Source: Blepharisma stoltei | Taxonomy: Eukaryota; Ciliophora; Heterotrichea; Heterotrichida; Blepharismidae | DNA: 64,000 bases | Assembly (NCBI GenBank): GCA_914767885.1 | Contig: CAJZBQ010000054.1 | Coordinates: 124,001 to 188,000, forward strand | Reading direction: 5' to 3' | Shown: in pieces, positions 44,225-55,121 of the stretch | Layout: the number at the start of each line of letters is the position of its first letter | Numbering within the stretch: the stretch's first letter is position 1 | Program-made: the position numbers and the translations under genes | The notes under the pieces: model-generated | Told to the model about the DNA's origin: nothing | Seen by the model: the letters and a program-made list of their open reading frames with translations, nothing else | Database searches by the model: none

Positions 44225-45259
44225 ATGTCTTGATTTAATGTTATTGGCAAAAATAAGATGATAAGAAATTTTTGAAACAGAGCATATAAACTGACATTGA
44301 ACAAATTAGGGGAAATTGACAAGGTTTATGAAATTCCAATAAATTCTAGCCAGGCTGAATATCCGGAACAGCTTATAAAGCAAGTCCAATTTAAAGAAAA
44401 CGGCCAACCTTATATAGCCTCCTTAAAACCTGATACTATGAAATCCTCACAAGTAAATGAGCTTGTAATTCAATCTTTTTCTAGCTCAATTATAGTGCCT
44501 GCCCCAGTTCCAAAAATTTCAATACAGACTGAAATAAAAGAAAATTCTCATAGCCAGCTAGTCAGCAAACTTAATACAATTGGCTCATCTCCAAGCAGAG
44601 AATTAAAGCAGGCTAAAAAGATCACAGATCAGCTGCAATTAAATGATTCATTTGATTTGCTGAATAGGACTCCATTAGACTCATCTCGCTATGTTTTCAA
44701 GCTGGTATTAGCAAAAACAATCGAAATCGACAGCCAAAGCTGCTTGGTCACTATATACATTTCACAAAAATACTTAAAAATGGATATAAAAAGAGATGAA
44801 AATTCTGAAGAAAAAATCATTAAAATTGAAGAAGCGGCTGAGTTGTTAAAAGTGAAAAAAGAAAGGCTAGAGTCAAATACACATAAACTCTGTGATCTTA
44901 TCCAGAAAAATAAAGGCCTGGATTTCATCAAAACTAATGTAACCTTAAAAGGCGATCTAAGCAGCGAGTCATTGGACACTGATAAAGACTCAATTCAAGA
45001 AGACCAAAATTTTGTAGGTGGAAAAGCCATATGAAGAAATATTGATGGAAGCCTTTTCATGCTTGAAGCTTCCGAATTTGAAGAAATTATCAATATAAAA
45101 GCAGCAAACACAGCTGATAAATCATTAGTCCACCATAAAAGCTACACAAGAAAAGAAATCGAAAAATATTATGGCTCAGTTTTGCCGCTTGAAGCAATCC
45201 TGCAAGAAGTAAGCATAAAGAATGGTGAAATAGTCTTAAAACATGAGAAAAAACTCTAA
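44225..45259 (+). CDS. Hypothetical helical protein
   Basis: Start ATG 44225 (alternative 44258), with UGA-Trp codons at 44231, 44273 and 45032. Polar and Lys/Glu-rich with one predicted long helix (KIIKIEEAAELLKVKKERLE). A C-terminal folded patch reads WRNIDGSLFMLEASEFEEII...EKYYGSVLPLEAILQE. No domain recognised, no insertion. Likely cytosolic. Confidence 0.65.
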
Positions 45260-45382
45260 ATAACTTACTATATTTTTATATCCAATATTAAATCACCTTT
45301 ATATATCTCTTACAATTAAATTAAAAAATTTCCATTTTATATTATTTTATTCAATAAAATTCCTCATATAATTTCGCCTATA

Positions 45383-46786
45383 ATGGACGCTATAAGATCC
45401 CAAAATTCTCACTGTGCTGATTGTGCTTTAGAAGAAGTTGATTCTGTCAATATGCAGTTTGGCGTATTTCTCTGTCAGTATTGTGCAGAAGTTCATATCC
45501 ATTTCAATCTCCCAATAAGAAAACTTAGTGACAATTTCAATGATGAAGAAATTTCATTTCTTTCGAAGTCAGGAAACCAAAAAGCAAATCTTTCATTGCT
45601 TATAGGTCTCCCTCCTTGGGTTGTCACTCCAAAGAAATACAATTTTGAGTAACTTTTATTTAGCTCAATCAGGCATTGATGGGTTGAAGCCAAGTATATA
45701 AAAGCAATATGGGCAAGAGAAAGCCAGAAAAACGTCCCTAAGCATGATTTAAACAAGTTTTGGTTTTATATTGATGAAGTTACCAGAGAGCAGCCAAAAA
45801 TAAAAGGCCCAGTTATGAGGCAAGATATCAAAAAACTTTTTGATGAAGGCACTTATTTATTTGGAAACAGCTATATCTGGCACCCTGTGTATGGACACAA
45901 ATGGACTTTACTAGAAAAAGCTTTAGATATAATCACTCCGTCCTCAGCTGTAAGTGATGCTTCTATCCATGAAGCCTGTCAAAAGCGGCTTCAGCTTTTA
46001 AATTACCCTTACCCTCATGCCAAAGGTCACCTAGAAATGATACACAAGGCCAGATCAGTCAAAAAATGGGTCGTTTTACTAGAAAGAAAAATAATGGTTT
46101 TCCAGTCCAATATAAGCCAATACCCTGAATTTGAGTTAAATATAGAAGACGTCGAAATTTCTCTGACTGAGTCAAATGGTTTAGCGTTATTTTTGCAGAC
46201 CAGGACAAATGACCTGACTTTTCAGTCCCCTAAAATGGAAGAAGTCATAGAGTGGTACCACGCACTTCATTGTGCAAGCTATTTACTAATGGTTTTAAGT
46301 GACGATTTAATGATGCCAAACTATGACCTTGCAGAGCTTCATATATGTAATATCCAGAATTCTAATGAATATATGGGAGAAAAAATCCATGAAGCTGTTT
46401 TAAAGAAAGAAGGGTCCATTTGGAAGAGCGTAAGATCAAGATGATTTGTATTGAGGACACAAGGATTGTATTATTATATCAATAGAACTGATAAGGCACC
46501 AAGAGGCATGATCAAGCTGTATCCGGAGACGAAAATCGAAGTAGGAAATGGTGACTTGCATTAAAAAAAAATTTTACGAAAAATTACTATAATTTATAGG
46601 TAAATTTTTTATGGCTAAGGAAATGACCCAAAGCCATCAAATCACTTCTTATTGATAGGAGAAAAAGTGCTTCATCTTTGGGCTGAAAATGTCCATCAAA
46701 AAGAAGAGTGGGTCGTAAAGCTGAACCAAGCCATTGCGAACTTGAAAAACCCAGATATACAGAGAAATTATCTTACGTTAAATTAA
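45383..46786 (+). CDS. ArfGAP-PH domain protein (1 intron, 1 IES)
   Basis: The zinc finger CADCALEEVDSVNMQFGVFLCQYC keeps C-x2-C-x16-C-x2-C spacing. RHWWVEAKYIKAIW follows after the intron, as in ArfGAPs. The catalytic Arg position after the finger is not obvious (RKLSDNF). Two PH-like regions follow: KKWVVLLERKIMVFQSN...MEEVIEWYHALHCA and KKEGSIWKSVRSRWFVLRTQGLYYY, ending HLWAENVHQKEEWVVKLNQA. It resembles ACAP/ADAP-type regulators of Arf GTPases at membranes. The second PH domain is split by a 75-nt insert flanked by an 8-bp repeat without TA. Confidence 0.82.
45649..45663 (+). other. 15-nt spliceosomal intron
   Basis: GTAACTTTTATTTAG. Removal gives KKYNFDSIRHWWVEAK. Confidence 0.88.
46551..46625. 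other. 75-nt IES bounded by AGGAAATG, not TA
   Basis: AGGAAATG at 46543-46550 and 46618-46625. Removing one copy restores IEVGNDPKPSNHFLLIGEKV. Joining at the adjacent TAs (GTAGG and CTAAGG) would shift the frame by one. Confidence 0.6.
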
Positions 46787-46837
46787 TCTAGTTTTTTTAT
46801 GATTTTTAGTTAATTATGATTCCAATAATTTGAGAAA

Positions 46838-47480
46838 TTATTCGAACCCAAGAAGCTCTTTGACGTATTTTTCAAGTTCTACCATGGAGACTTCGCCATT
46901 TCCATCAATATCAAGATCTCTGAATTTTTCATGTACAACTTCATTATTTGGAGGATCTAGCCCAGCTTCTGCATAAACATGCTCTAAAACAACTCTTAGC
47001 TCACTTTCATCAACAAAGCCTGAACCATCAGAGTCAACATTCTCGAACAGTCTTTTAGTGACGTCTGCAAGACTATTTCCAGTTACTAATTCCCCCCCCC
47101 CTCCGTGAGTGAGCAAAACCATTAGAAAAATCGCTATTTTTTGCCCAAAAACCCACCCTCCGTGAGTGAACAAAAATTTTTTTAATAGAAAAATTTTTTA
47201 TGTAAAAAAATTTTGACATATAAATGATAATTAGTATAATGAAATCTAGAGCTAATTCTGTTTAATTTTTAAAAATTTGCGTTTTAAAAAATTAAAATAG
47301 TATTTGGTTTCCAATTTTTGCGAGTTAGGATTTTTTTAAATTTCGAAAAAAAATATATTTTTTATAAAATTTATATATAAATTTTTTTAAAAAAAAAATT
47401 AACCCCCCTCCATGAGTGAACAAAATTTTTTTGTTCACTCACTGAGGGTGGGGGAGTAAGAGCTCGTAAATAGTTCCCAT
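46838..47480 (-). CDS. Small EF-hand Ca-binding protein (MITE A4 after codon 8)
   Basis: Start is the complement of 47478-47480 (MGTIYELL). MITE A4 follows, then TGNSLADVTKRLFENV. Two canonical loops, DSDGSGFVDESE and DIDGNGEVSMVE, each have Asp/Gly/Glu at the expected positions. About 88 residues, i.e. one EF-hand pair, half of calmodulin. Expected Ca sensor or buffer. The MITE removal point is exact in phase and stays in the first exon. Confidence 0.88.
47086..47458. mobile_element. Family-A MITE as IES (copy A4)
   Basis: TA 47084-47085 and TA 47457-47458. TIR CCCCTCCGTGAGTGAGCAAAA on the left; the right TIR has two changes (CACTGAGGGTGGGGG). Confidence 0.88.
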
Positions 47481-47515
47481 TTTAATTATTTATTACATAT
47501 TGCACTAATTCGTTT

Positions 47516-47857
47516 CTATGGAGATTTTTTTCCAATAGAAAATTTAGGTCCAATCGGAATCGTAAGCGGCCTCGAACTTTGTAAAATCAAGCATTTTTGG
47601 TCTTTTGTTGGACTGTTTTTGTCATTTTTGTAGAGATTAAACTTCATTTGGATATCTTTTATGACTTCGTTATATTTAATTAATTTTTCATTGATAATTC
47701 TGCTTTCCCTACCTGCTATGCTTCCATTAATCCTAATTATCGCGCAATTTTTTTCCATCACTTTTTCACTGTCATTATTTTTTCTTCTTTTTTCACAAAA
47801 TAGCAAGCATTCTTGCAATGTAAGCTTCCTTTTAAAACTGCAATTTTCTGAATTCAT
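47516..47857 (-). CDS. Hypothetical basic protein
   Basis: Start chosen at the complement of 47855-47857 (MNSENCSFKRKLTLQECLLF), because an earlier Met would overlap the divergent NT-C2 gene start. About 114 residues, Lys/Asn-rich, no motif. It ends GPKFSIGKKSP with TAG. Only about 50 bp from the divergent NT-C2 gene. Confidence 0.5.
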   Translation of the reverse strand: MNSENCSFKRKLTLQECLLFCEKRRKNNDSEKVMEKNCAIIRINGSIAGRESRIINEKLIKYNEVIKDIQMKFNLYKNDKNSPTKDQKCLILQSSRPLTIPIGPKFSIGKKSP

Positions 47858-47904
47858 GACTTTAATTATTTTAACGAATTCCAATAAATACAGGAATTTA
47901 TTAA

Positions 47905-49212
47905 ATGGCACTTTTTGAAAGAATTGGCTCAGTTACAGAAGCTTATGACTTAGAGATTACAGTTCATTTTGCAAAAATAGAGCTGCCCTGCCAAACAAAA
48001 TTAGCTGTAATTGTGAAGCGTGGACCTGATAAGCGCCAGAATTCTAATAAAGTTTTATGAGACCAAAACTTAGCCTTAGCTAACTTTGATACTGAGTTTA
48101 AATTTCAAGTGACGATGTTTAAGAAAGGCACTTTGTATTTGTCAAAGCATTTTAGGTTCAACCTGATGATGATTTCTGATAATAAAGTAAGGAAAAATGG
48201 TAGAGGAAAAATAGATCTTGCATCATTACTAAATTCAAAGGAACCATTTGAAAGAAGTGACGTGAAATTGAAAAAATGTACCGATAAAAATGCATTCTTA
48301 TGTGTAAGTGCAAAAATGACACAAATTCATGGAGAATTAGTGTCAGCAGTTATTGATGATGACGAAAGATATGCAATTGAAACAAGTGTGATTAGTCCTA
48401 GGCCTGCTAATGGCCCAACAATAAGTGAATCTGAAAAAACGTCACCTGAGCATGCTTATGGGAAAAGCCAAAAAGACAAAGAAAAATCAAAAGAAAAATT
48501 CATGCAAAGACTAAAAAGGCTAAATACTATCACTAGTAAAAGACAAGCTATGAACCCTGAAACTCCAACACAATCTGCACTTTTACCACAAGATTTTACA
48601 GACTCACCAATTGAAAAACAATATCAAAAGCCATCAGCTTTTGAAGAAAATAAATCAATTGTATCACCTGCTGAAAATCAGTATCAAAAACCATCAGATT
48701 TTGAAGAAAATAAATCAATTGTATCACCAACTGGAAATCAGTATCAAAAACCATCAGATTTTGAAGCAAATAAATCACCTGTAAATGCTGTGGAAAGAAG
48801 AATTGAACCCGCCCCTGCTGATGATTGGCGAAGAGAAAGCATGGACTTGGCTTTTGAGATTGCAAATGCTGTACTTAAATTTAATGAAGAAACTTCAGAA
48901 AATCAAAACAAAGAAACTGAGCAGCCTGAAAATTCGAGAGATATTGAAAATGAAAGTCATAAAATTGTTAATCTTGAGCCAATTATTGATGTAAAACCTA
49001 AAGAAAGAACAGACAGCGAAAGTAGCGCTGAGGAGTCCCCATTTCACGCTCCTGATAAAAAACTAGTAGCCAGTTTTACATTTCCTGCTACAGATTACAG
49101 AAAAGTGCAGGCTAATTCTACAAGCAAGTCAAATGAAATTGCTAAAAAAGAAGCAAAATCTGGTCTGACAGAAAATAAAAGATCAGCATGCAGTGGCTGT
49201 ATTTTATTTTAA
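47905..49212 (+). CDS. NT-C2 domain protein with CaaX end (CILF)
   Basis: ATG 47905. One frame of 435 codons with a UGA-Trp at 48058. The N-terminal 145 residues have an NT-type C2 pattern (YDLEITVHFAKIEL, KLAVIVKRGPDKRQ, VLWDQNLALANFDTEF, FRFNLMMISDNKVRKNGRGKIDLASLLNS). The middle has three near-identical 20-residue repeats (NQYQKPSDFEENKSIVSPT type, 48610-48785). The last residues SACSGCILF fit a prenylation box. NT-C2 proteins (EEIG1/EHBP1-like) link membranes to cytoskeleton; prenylation would anchor this one. No insertions. Confidence 0.75.
48610..48785. repeat. 60-bp coding tandem repeat, three copies
   Basis: CAATATCAAAAGCCATCAGC...TCAATTGTATCACC units at about 48618, 48678 and 48738, encoding QYQKPS(A/D)FE(E/A)NKS(I/P)V. 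Confidence 0.9.
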
Positions 49213-49323
49213 GAAAAATTAATATAAATAGAAATTTGCAATAGTAAATTTTATAGGACTTTTTTAAATTTTTATATTTAAAGCGTTTGCATATGGCTTT
49301 TCTTTTTCAGCTGAGGCCTTAAA

Positions 49324-52300
49324 ATGGATATTAACACACTAAAAATGTCTGAGATCTATAGCAGAGTGGCACAGCTTCTCTCACTAACGTATTCAGGCAT
49401 GCCTGACCAAATAAAGCCAGCTGAAGATGAGCTTAAAATCATAAGCCAAGATACACAAGGATTCCTGCAATGCTTATTAGCCATAATCCAAGCTCCAGAA
49501 TCTCATCAATTACTTAGATCTGCTTCAGCTACAAGATTTCGCCATTTAATAAGGGAATCTAATATATTTTTTTTCTAAATGATCTTCTAAAATTTCTTAT
49601 TTAATTCTTAAAATAATTGTGATTTATTAACACCTAATATAAATTTTTACTGATTTTAATCCATTTTATTATATTACAGCTGGAAAATTATCAGTCGAGA
49701 CTCGTTCTTGGCTGGTCGAAGCTATTTTTCAAACGCTCATATCTCCCTACACAGATGGTCAAGTACAGGTAGCAACCCTACACCCCCACCCCCCCCCTTT
49801 TTAATGGTACCCCCCCCCCACCCCCCACCCCCCCTTAATATAGTATAGATATATCACAAATGCTAATTTAGAGCAGGCGTAATAAATAAAATATTATATT
49901 TTAGATATTAAAAATTACTGATTTATACAACATCATATAGCGTAGCGCAATCGATTGAGGAGTAGTGAAAATTTCCTATAACTACTAAGAACCCACGTCT
50001 GAAGAAATTTGCTGACAAGCATAATGATCTTTGGTATTAATTAGCAGTATATCCTGTATATATTTATGAACTTTGTGGAACAATGGCTAAAGAGTCCATT
50101 TAGAGATCTAAAAGTAAAACTGACAATAGCAAATACTATTGTTATTAGCACATTGCTTTTCAAATGAAAGAGATGCTCTATATAAGTTAGGCAGTAGAGA
50201 ATAAGATATGGAATGCTATAAATAAGCTATCAGAGTTGATCCAAATTATACTGATGCATAGAATATCATAGGAGTTATCTTCTATAAAGAAAAGAGTTAT
50301 GAAAAAACACTAAAACATTGTAACGATGCAATTAAAAAATCCAAACTGTGGAGATTATTATTATTATTATTATAATAATAAAGGAAATGCTCTTACTCCC
50401 CCCTCTTTAAATTGGAACAAAATATAGGTAAAATTTTCCACTTTTTTGGTAAATTAACCACCTTTAAATTGAAACAAAATTTAATTTTATAATAAAAAAA
50501 TTATAATAATTTTTTTATGTAAAAGGTTTTGATATAAGTTAAAAATGTTTCTTCTTAACTAAAATCAAAAATTTAGTTATATCTTGTTCTTGTTTAAAGA
50601 AGAGAGTATAAAGATCATCTTATTTAAATAAATTTATTATCCTTAATTGCTAAATTTTAAAAAAAAATTAATTGTTTTTTTTTAAAAATTTTTATCCTCT
50701 TTTGATAAAAATGATATTTTTTATTTAAATAGTTTTGATATAAATTCAATAGGAATTCATTATAAATTTTACTAATTTCTTGCTTTATTTTAAAGAATAG
50801 AGTATAAATAGCATATTATTTAAACAAAATTAGCACTTTGATCGATAAATTTTCTAAAAATTTTTTTGTTTTTAAATTTTGTTTTTATCAATAAAAATAA
50901 TAATTTTTGTGTAAATAATTTTGATACCAATTAATAGTGGCGTATTAACTAATAATGAAAATTTAGTTATATCTTGCTTTGTTTTTAAAAGATAAAGAGT
51001 AAATAGCATTTTATTAAACAAATTTATTAATCTAATTCGATAAGTTTTTGATTTTCATATAAATTTTTTTTATAAAAAAATTTTGTATTGATATTTTTTT
51101 TAAAAAAAAAAATTAACCCCCCTTTAAATTGGAACAAAATTTTTTGTTCCAATTTAAATGGGGGAGTTAGATAGTTAGGAAGAAGAGAAGAAGTTTTGGA
51201 ATGCTATAAAAAACAATCAAAAAGAATAATGGCAACTCAAGATGTGATATAGGCATGGTATGTAAGAAAATATGAATATAATTAATACTTGAATTCGCAA
51301 AAATTTTATTTTATGAATTGATTACTTTTAAACCTACTATTTAAGCTAATTATCCATCTTCTGCATATCCTGCATTAGCTCATATTACATCCATCTTGAG
51401 TTACCTACACTGTATTCATCTTCGCTGCGCTCTGTAGTTATTGTATTGTGCTTGATTCATTTAATAGTTACTGACATTATCAATATCTTTGGCATTGTAT
51501 TTATAAATATAAAAAAACAAATTTAATATATTTCCTAATTAATTTTTAATTAATTTGAATTTATTAATTAATCGTAATTATTAAAGCAATTTATAGACTT
51601 CATTTATCAATATAGCGCTTTAATTGGGTTATATTTAAAATATTCTTTTTGAGGGAGGGGGTGGGGGTGCCATCTGTGAAGGGGGGGTGGGGTGCCATTT
51701 TTAGGGGGGGGTGGGGGGTGGGGGTGTAGGGTTGCTACCTATGCTTGACCACACAGATCGTAGCTCACGAGGAGTCTTAAACTTTGCCTTAAACCCTATC
51801 CTTGGTGAAGACGGACTCGGAGTATTCACAAATAGACTTGCATCTTTAGCAATTACCGGACTAAGTGGTGAAGGAACCCAAATCCAAGGCAGCTTGTTGG
51901 TAATAAAATCAATTTTCAGCAGCATGACTCCACAATTCCAATCTGCAGACTATTCAAAGATACTGATACCTCACCTTGTAGAAGTCGGCAAAAAAGGGCT
52001 TTACATGATTTCTTCAGGCCTGCAGAGTACCAATGAGCCACTTATTACTGAAGGAATAAATATTTTAGAAGACTGGACGTCAAGCTTAAGACAAATCCTG
52101 GAACATTTTGAAGTTACGTCTACAAAAAACATAAAAGACCTGTCAGAACAAAGTGAAATTGCTTTATTGTTTTCAAATATCATTAATTTCGCAATCCCTG
52201 ACTACCAGGTACAAAATTCCATTATAAATATCACAGAAACCCCTATCACCAAGCCTATGAACAATATAAAAGTGAATATTTTAAAAAGCCTCAACATAAT

Positions 52301-55118
52301 TATCCAATATTTAATTGATTTCAAGAAAAAAAATATAGAAGAACAAGGGAATTTCCCCCTTATAACTGTAATAGGGACTGATCTGCCTGATTCCCCATTT
52401 TTATCCTGTGCACTAAGCATAACTGAGCCGCTAATTATATCAATACTATCAATATCCACACATGCAGAAATTGAAGCTTTCCTGGCAAGGGATTTTATTA
52501 CAGAATTAATGATAGAAACCTTAAGTTTTTTCCACAAGGTCGGCTATGAAAGGCGATTTTATACGATTTTTTCTCAATATCACCGACAATTAATAGTAAA
52601 TGTATGTTTCCAGTTTATAAGTTAGTTAGTTGTTAGTTTTTAAAAGGCCATACGTGGGCGAAACCAGCGGACCTCAACACCTCAGCTCGAAAGACGACTC
52701 CAGGTCGGGTTCTGATGTGGCCATACTCCCAGGCCCGACGCCATCTTGATTTCTGGTCAAAACCACCTGTCCAAGGGATCAGCTCCTTTGGGCAGAGCCA
52801 CTTCTGTCTGAGTGCCCCGATGGTCCCGATGAAGGAAGACCATGTGGTAGGAAAAACCTGTCTAGCCCATCTGGCAGGGACAGGGAAAACCTTCTGGGGA
52901 GAAATAAAACTTCCTCTTCGGTACGGCTTCCCCACAACTGAAGGGCCTACTTAGGACAGGAATGAGACCTGTATCTTCAGCTTCATCAGCAATGGGTCCT
53001 ACCAGCTCCATAGGAGGTGCGCCTCGGAGTCCAATTTCCGTCAACGTCACGATTTTATTTCTCTCCCAGTTTATAAGGATTTATGAAAAAGATAAAGAAC
53101 TTTTTATGACAGACCCAGAAGAATTTGCGGCAAGCACACAAGATATGTGTGAGCGGCAAGAGTCAGAAACCACCAAAACGACGTCAGCGCAGCTGCTAGA
53201 AACGCTTTGTGACGCTATTGATGGCGCCCTTGCGTTTACAGCTTATTTTGTCCAGCAAATCACAGATATGATTTTATCTGGGAAAGGGAGAGAAGGGATT
53301 ATGGATTATAATATAATCAGAGACTTCACTGATTTTCCCTTTATGAGCTTAGATGAGGAAACCAAAATAGAAACCTCCTTTATGGTCCTCAGTATCCTAT
53401 CATTTCCTATATTACGTAGAAAAGATATATTGAACTCTATCGAGGATTTATTGGTAAATCACATGGAAAGACTGTTTTCGACCACGTCAGGGATCATCCA
53501 GAGCAGGATTTGTTTGTTTTTTTATTTTTATTCAGACAGTATTTTTATTGAAAGATCTCACCATTTCCAGACTTGTATGAATTTTTTAATCAGCTGTATT
53601 TCTCCGAATTGCCATAAAGCGGTTAATATTCAGGCTTGTGAAACTTTTTCGTTTATGATGCAAGATGAAGAAATTTTATTTAGGTTTGAGCCTTTTATAG
53701 ATGAAGTCATTGATAAAATAATACAGGGGATTGAAAACCAGACTGAAAAAAACTTTTTTGAAGCACTGGTAGAGATGACACAAAATTTCAGTGACGCTTT
53801 GGCAAGAAAAATAATCCCATTAATAGCTGGGATTGTAAAAAAAATCCAAATTGAGACACAAAATTTGGTTATGGGGAATAAAAAAGAAACAATTATTTTG
53901 CTTAAGCTTTGGAATGTCATAAGGACACTCATTATGTCTCCTTCAATAGAAAAAGCTCAGCTAGTAGAATTTGAAAAACATTTGGCCCCGATTTTAAGCT
54001 ATTTGCAGATTCCTCACCAAATTACCTTTGTGGATGATATTATTAATGTTGTGGTCTGCATAATGAAAAAAACAAAAAATGTGACTGATATTGAATGGGA
54101 AATTTTCAGCAAACTGCCTGAAATTCAAGCAAGCCAAGACAACTCTTTGCAGTGCTTATTTAAGCTGCTGAATTTATATCTAATGTACGGAAAAGACCAC
54201 CTTCAAGAATTCCCTCAAAAATTGGCAGTAGTTTTAGATATGGCTGGAAAAGCCATGTTTGCTACTTATAAAGGAAAAACCAGAGAAAGTGTAAACTCTG
54301 AAGGGGCGATTTTATACCAGCTGGCTCTTTATAACTATGCTGGCTACATCGACCACCAACTTAACCAAATATTTTCCAACGCAATCGTAAGGTACCTTCA
54401 AGGCACAACCCAAAGCTTTTTCAAGGTCAGGCTTCTCGGCATTATTTTGGCAGGTTTTACATATAATACAAATTTAGCCTGCTCTATCCTATCCCAGCAG
54501 TCAACTGACACAGGAATCACTTATCTTCGCTTTGTCCTGCTCCAAATAATCAATAATTCCACTCTTTTTGTGCATTCTTATGACAAACGTGTCGCAGTCA
54601 TCGGTCTCTGCTCCATAATTTCTTTATCAGAGCTCCCAAATGATATAGCTGAGTCCATAAGCCAAATTTTTGAAGCCTTAATTGTAATCCTCAGTCAAAA
54701 AATGGAAGACAAAGGCTCAAAAGAAAAAACCAAAGCAATGGACGCCCTAATAGAGCAGCTTTTTAAGTCTGACGAAGAAGACGATTTTGATAATGAAATT
54801 ATCGTCAAAGGGACCAAACTTTTATATGGAGAAAGCGGGGCTGACGCTTTATCTAAAACAGAAGAAAATGAGGCTAATTTATTATTAAGCCAAATTAATA
54901 CGCCAATACAAATTATAGACGAATATGAATATTTCAGAGGAACTTTGGCGACTATTAAGTCAAAAAACCAAGAAAACGTAAAAAGACTGTTCGCAGGGCT
55001 GAGCCCACAAAGAAGGGAGCAGCTACTTGAAATCATGCAGTCCCAAAGGGTACAAGTGAACGACCTGCCAGGCGAAAACACCATTGTGAGAAAAATAGTT
55101 AAAGCTAAGCATAGGTAG
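49324..55118 (+). CDS. Karyopherin-beta (importin-7/8/9-like), with 2 IESs and a retroposon
   Basis: ATG 49324. HEAT-repeat protein of roughly 1060 residues after removal of 49565-49676, 49772-51737 and R5 (plus one duplication copy). N-terminal importin-like helices: AEDELKIISQDTQGFLQCLL, HQLLRSASATRFRHLIRESN. Middle: FIRIYEKDKELFMTDPEEFA (the yx.DPEEF stretch of importin-7/8/9). C-terminal part: HSYDKRVAVIGLCSIISLSE and an acidic patch KSDEEDDFDNE. Moves cargo through nuclear pores with Ran. The subtype is uncertain between importin-7/8 and importin-9. Stop TAG 55116-55118, three bases before the convergent DHHC gene's stop. Confidence 0.85.
49565..49676. other. 112-nt IES in importin gene
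   Basis: TA 49563-49564 and TA 49675-49676, phase matched (RESNTAGKLSVETRSW). Confidence 0.75.
50030..50345 (+). pseudogene. TPR-protein pseudogene fragment
   Basis: With stops, the text reads like ...DALYKLGS / AIRVDPNYTDA / NIIGVIFYKEKSYEKTLKHCNDAIKK, a TPR consensus (Y..G.....A......AI...P). A further piece (EEEKKFWNAIKNNQK) lies at 51175-51240 beyond MITE C4. It is confined to the 2-kb element, hence germline-limited. Confidence 0.6.
50394..51168. mobile_element. Family-C MITE, long form (copy C4), nested
   Basis: TA-CTCCCCCCTCTTTAAATTGG at the left and CAATTTAAATGGGGGAG-TTA at the right. About 775 bp because the interior is a roughly 190-bp unit repeated three times (GTTTTGATATAA / TTTAGTTATATCTTG / AAGA..AGAGTAAATAGCAT motifs near 50528, 50735 and 50920). 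Confidence 0.85.
52622..53065 (-). mobile_element. SINE-like retroposon R5 (444 bp)
   Basis: Flanked by 12-bp CCAGTTTATAAG at 52610-52621 and 53066-53077. Minus orientation: begins TAAAATCGTGACGTTGACGG, ends AAAACTAACAACTAACTAAC. Closely related to R3. Removal plus one duplication copy gives VCFQFIRIYEKDKELF, the conserved importin stretch. Confidence 0.9.
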
Positions 55119-55121
55119 TAA

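Larger units (their letters stand above)
49772..51737. mobile_element. 2-kb TIR element (family D) as IES, with nested MITE C4 and TPR pseudogene
   Basis: Ends are TAGCAACCCTACACCCC and its exact complement GGGGTGTAGGGTTGCTA, continuing into C- and G-tracts. TA 49770-49771 and TA 51736-51737 are in phase (DGQVQVPMLDHTD). No transposase frame. It encloses TPR-gene remains (50030-50345 and 51175-51240) split by MITE C4. Confidence 0.85.

Noticed and set aside
47661-47918. Hydrophobic plus-strand frame (MTSLYLINFSLIILLSL...)
   Set aside because: It is the antisense of a Lys/Asn-rich frame, which typically gives false hydrophobic ORFs, and it overlaps the start of the NT-C2 gene.
49790-49830. 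C-tract as assembly artefact or sequencing stutter
   Set aside because: The complementary G-tract and the 17-bp TIR beside it occur at the other end (51655-51737), so it is part of an element, though its exact length may be unreliable.
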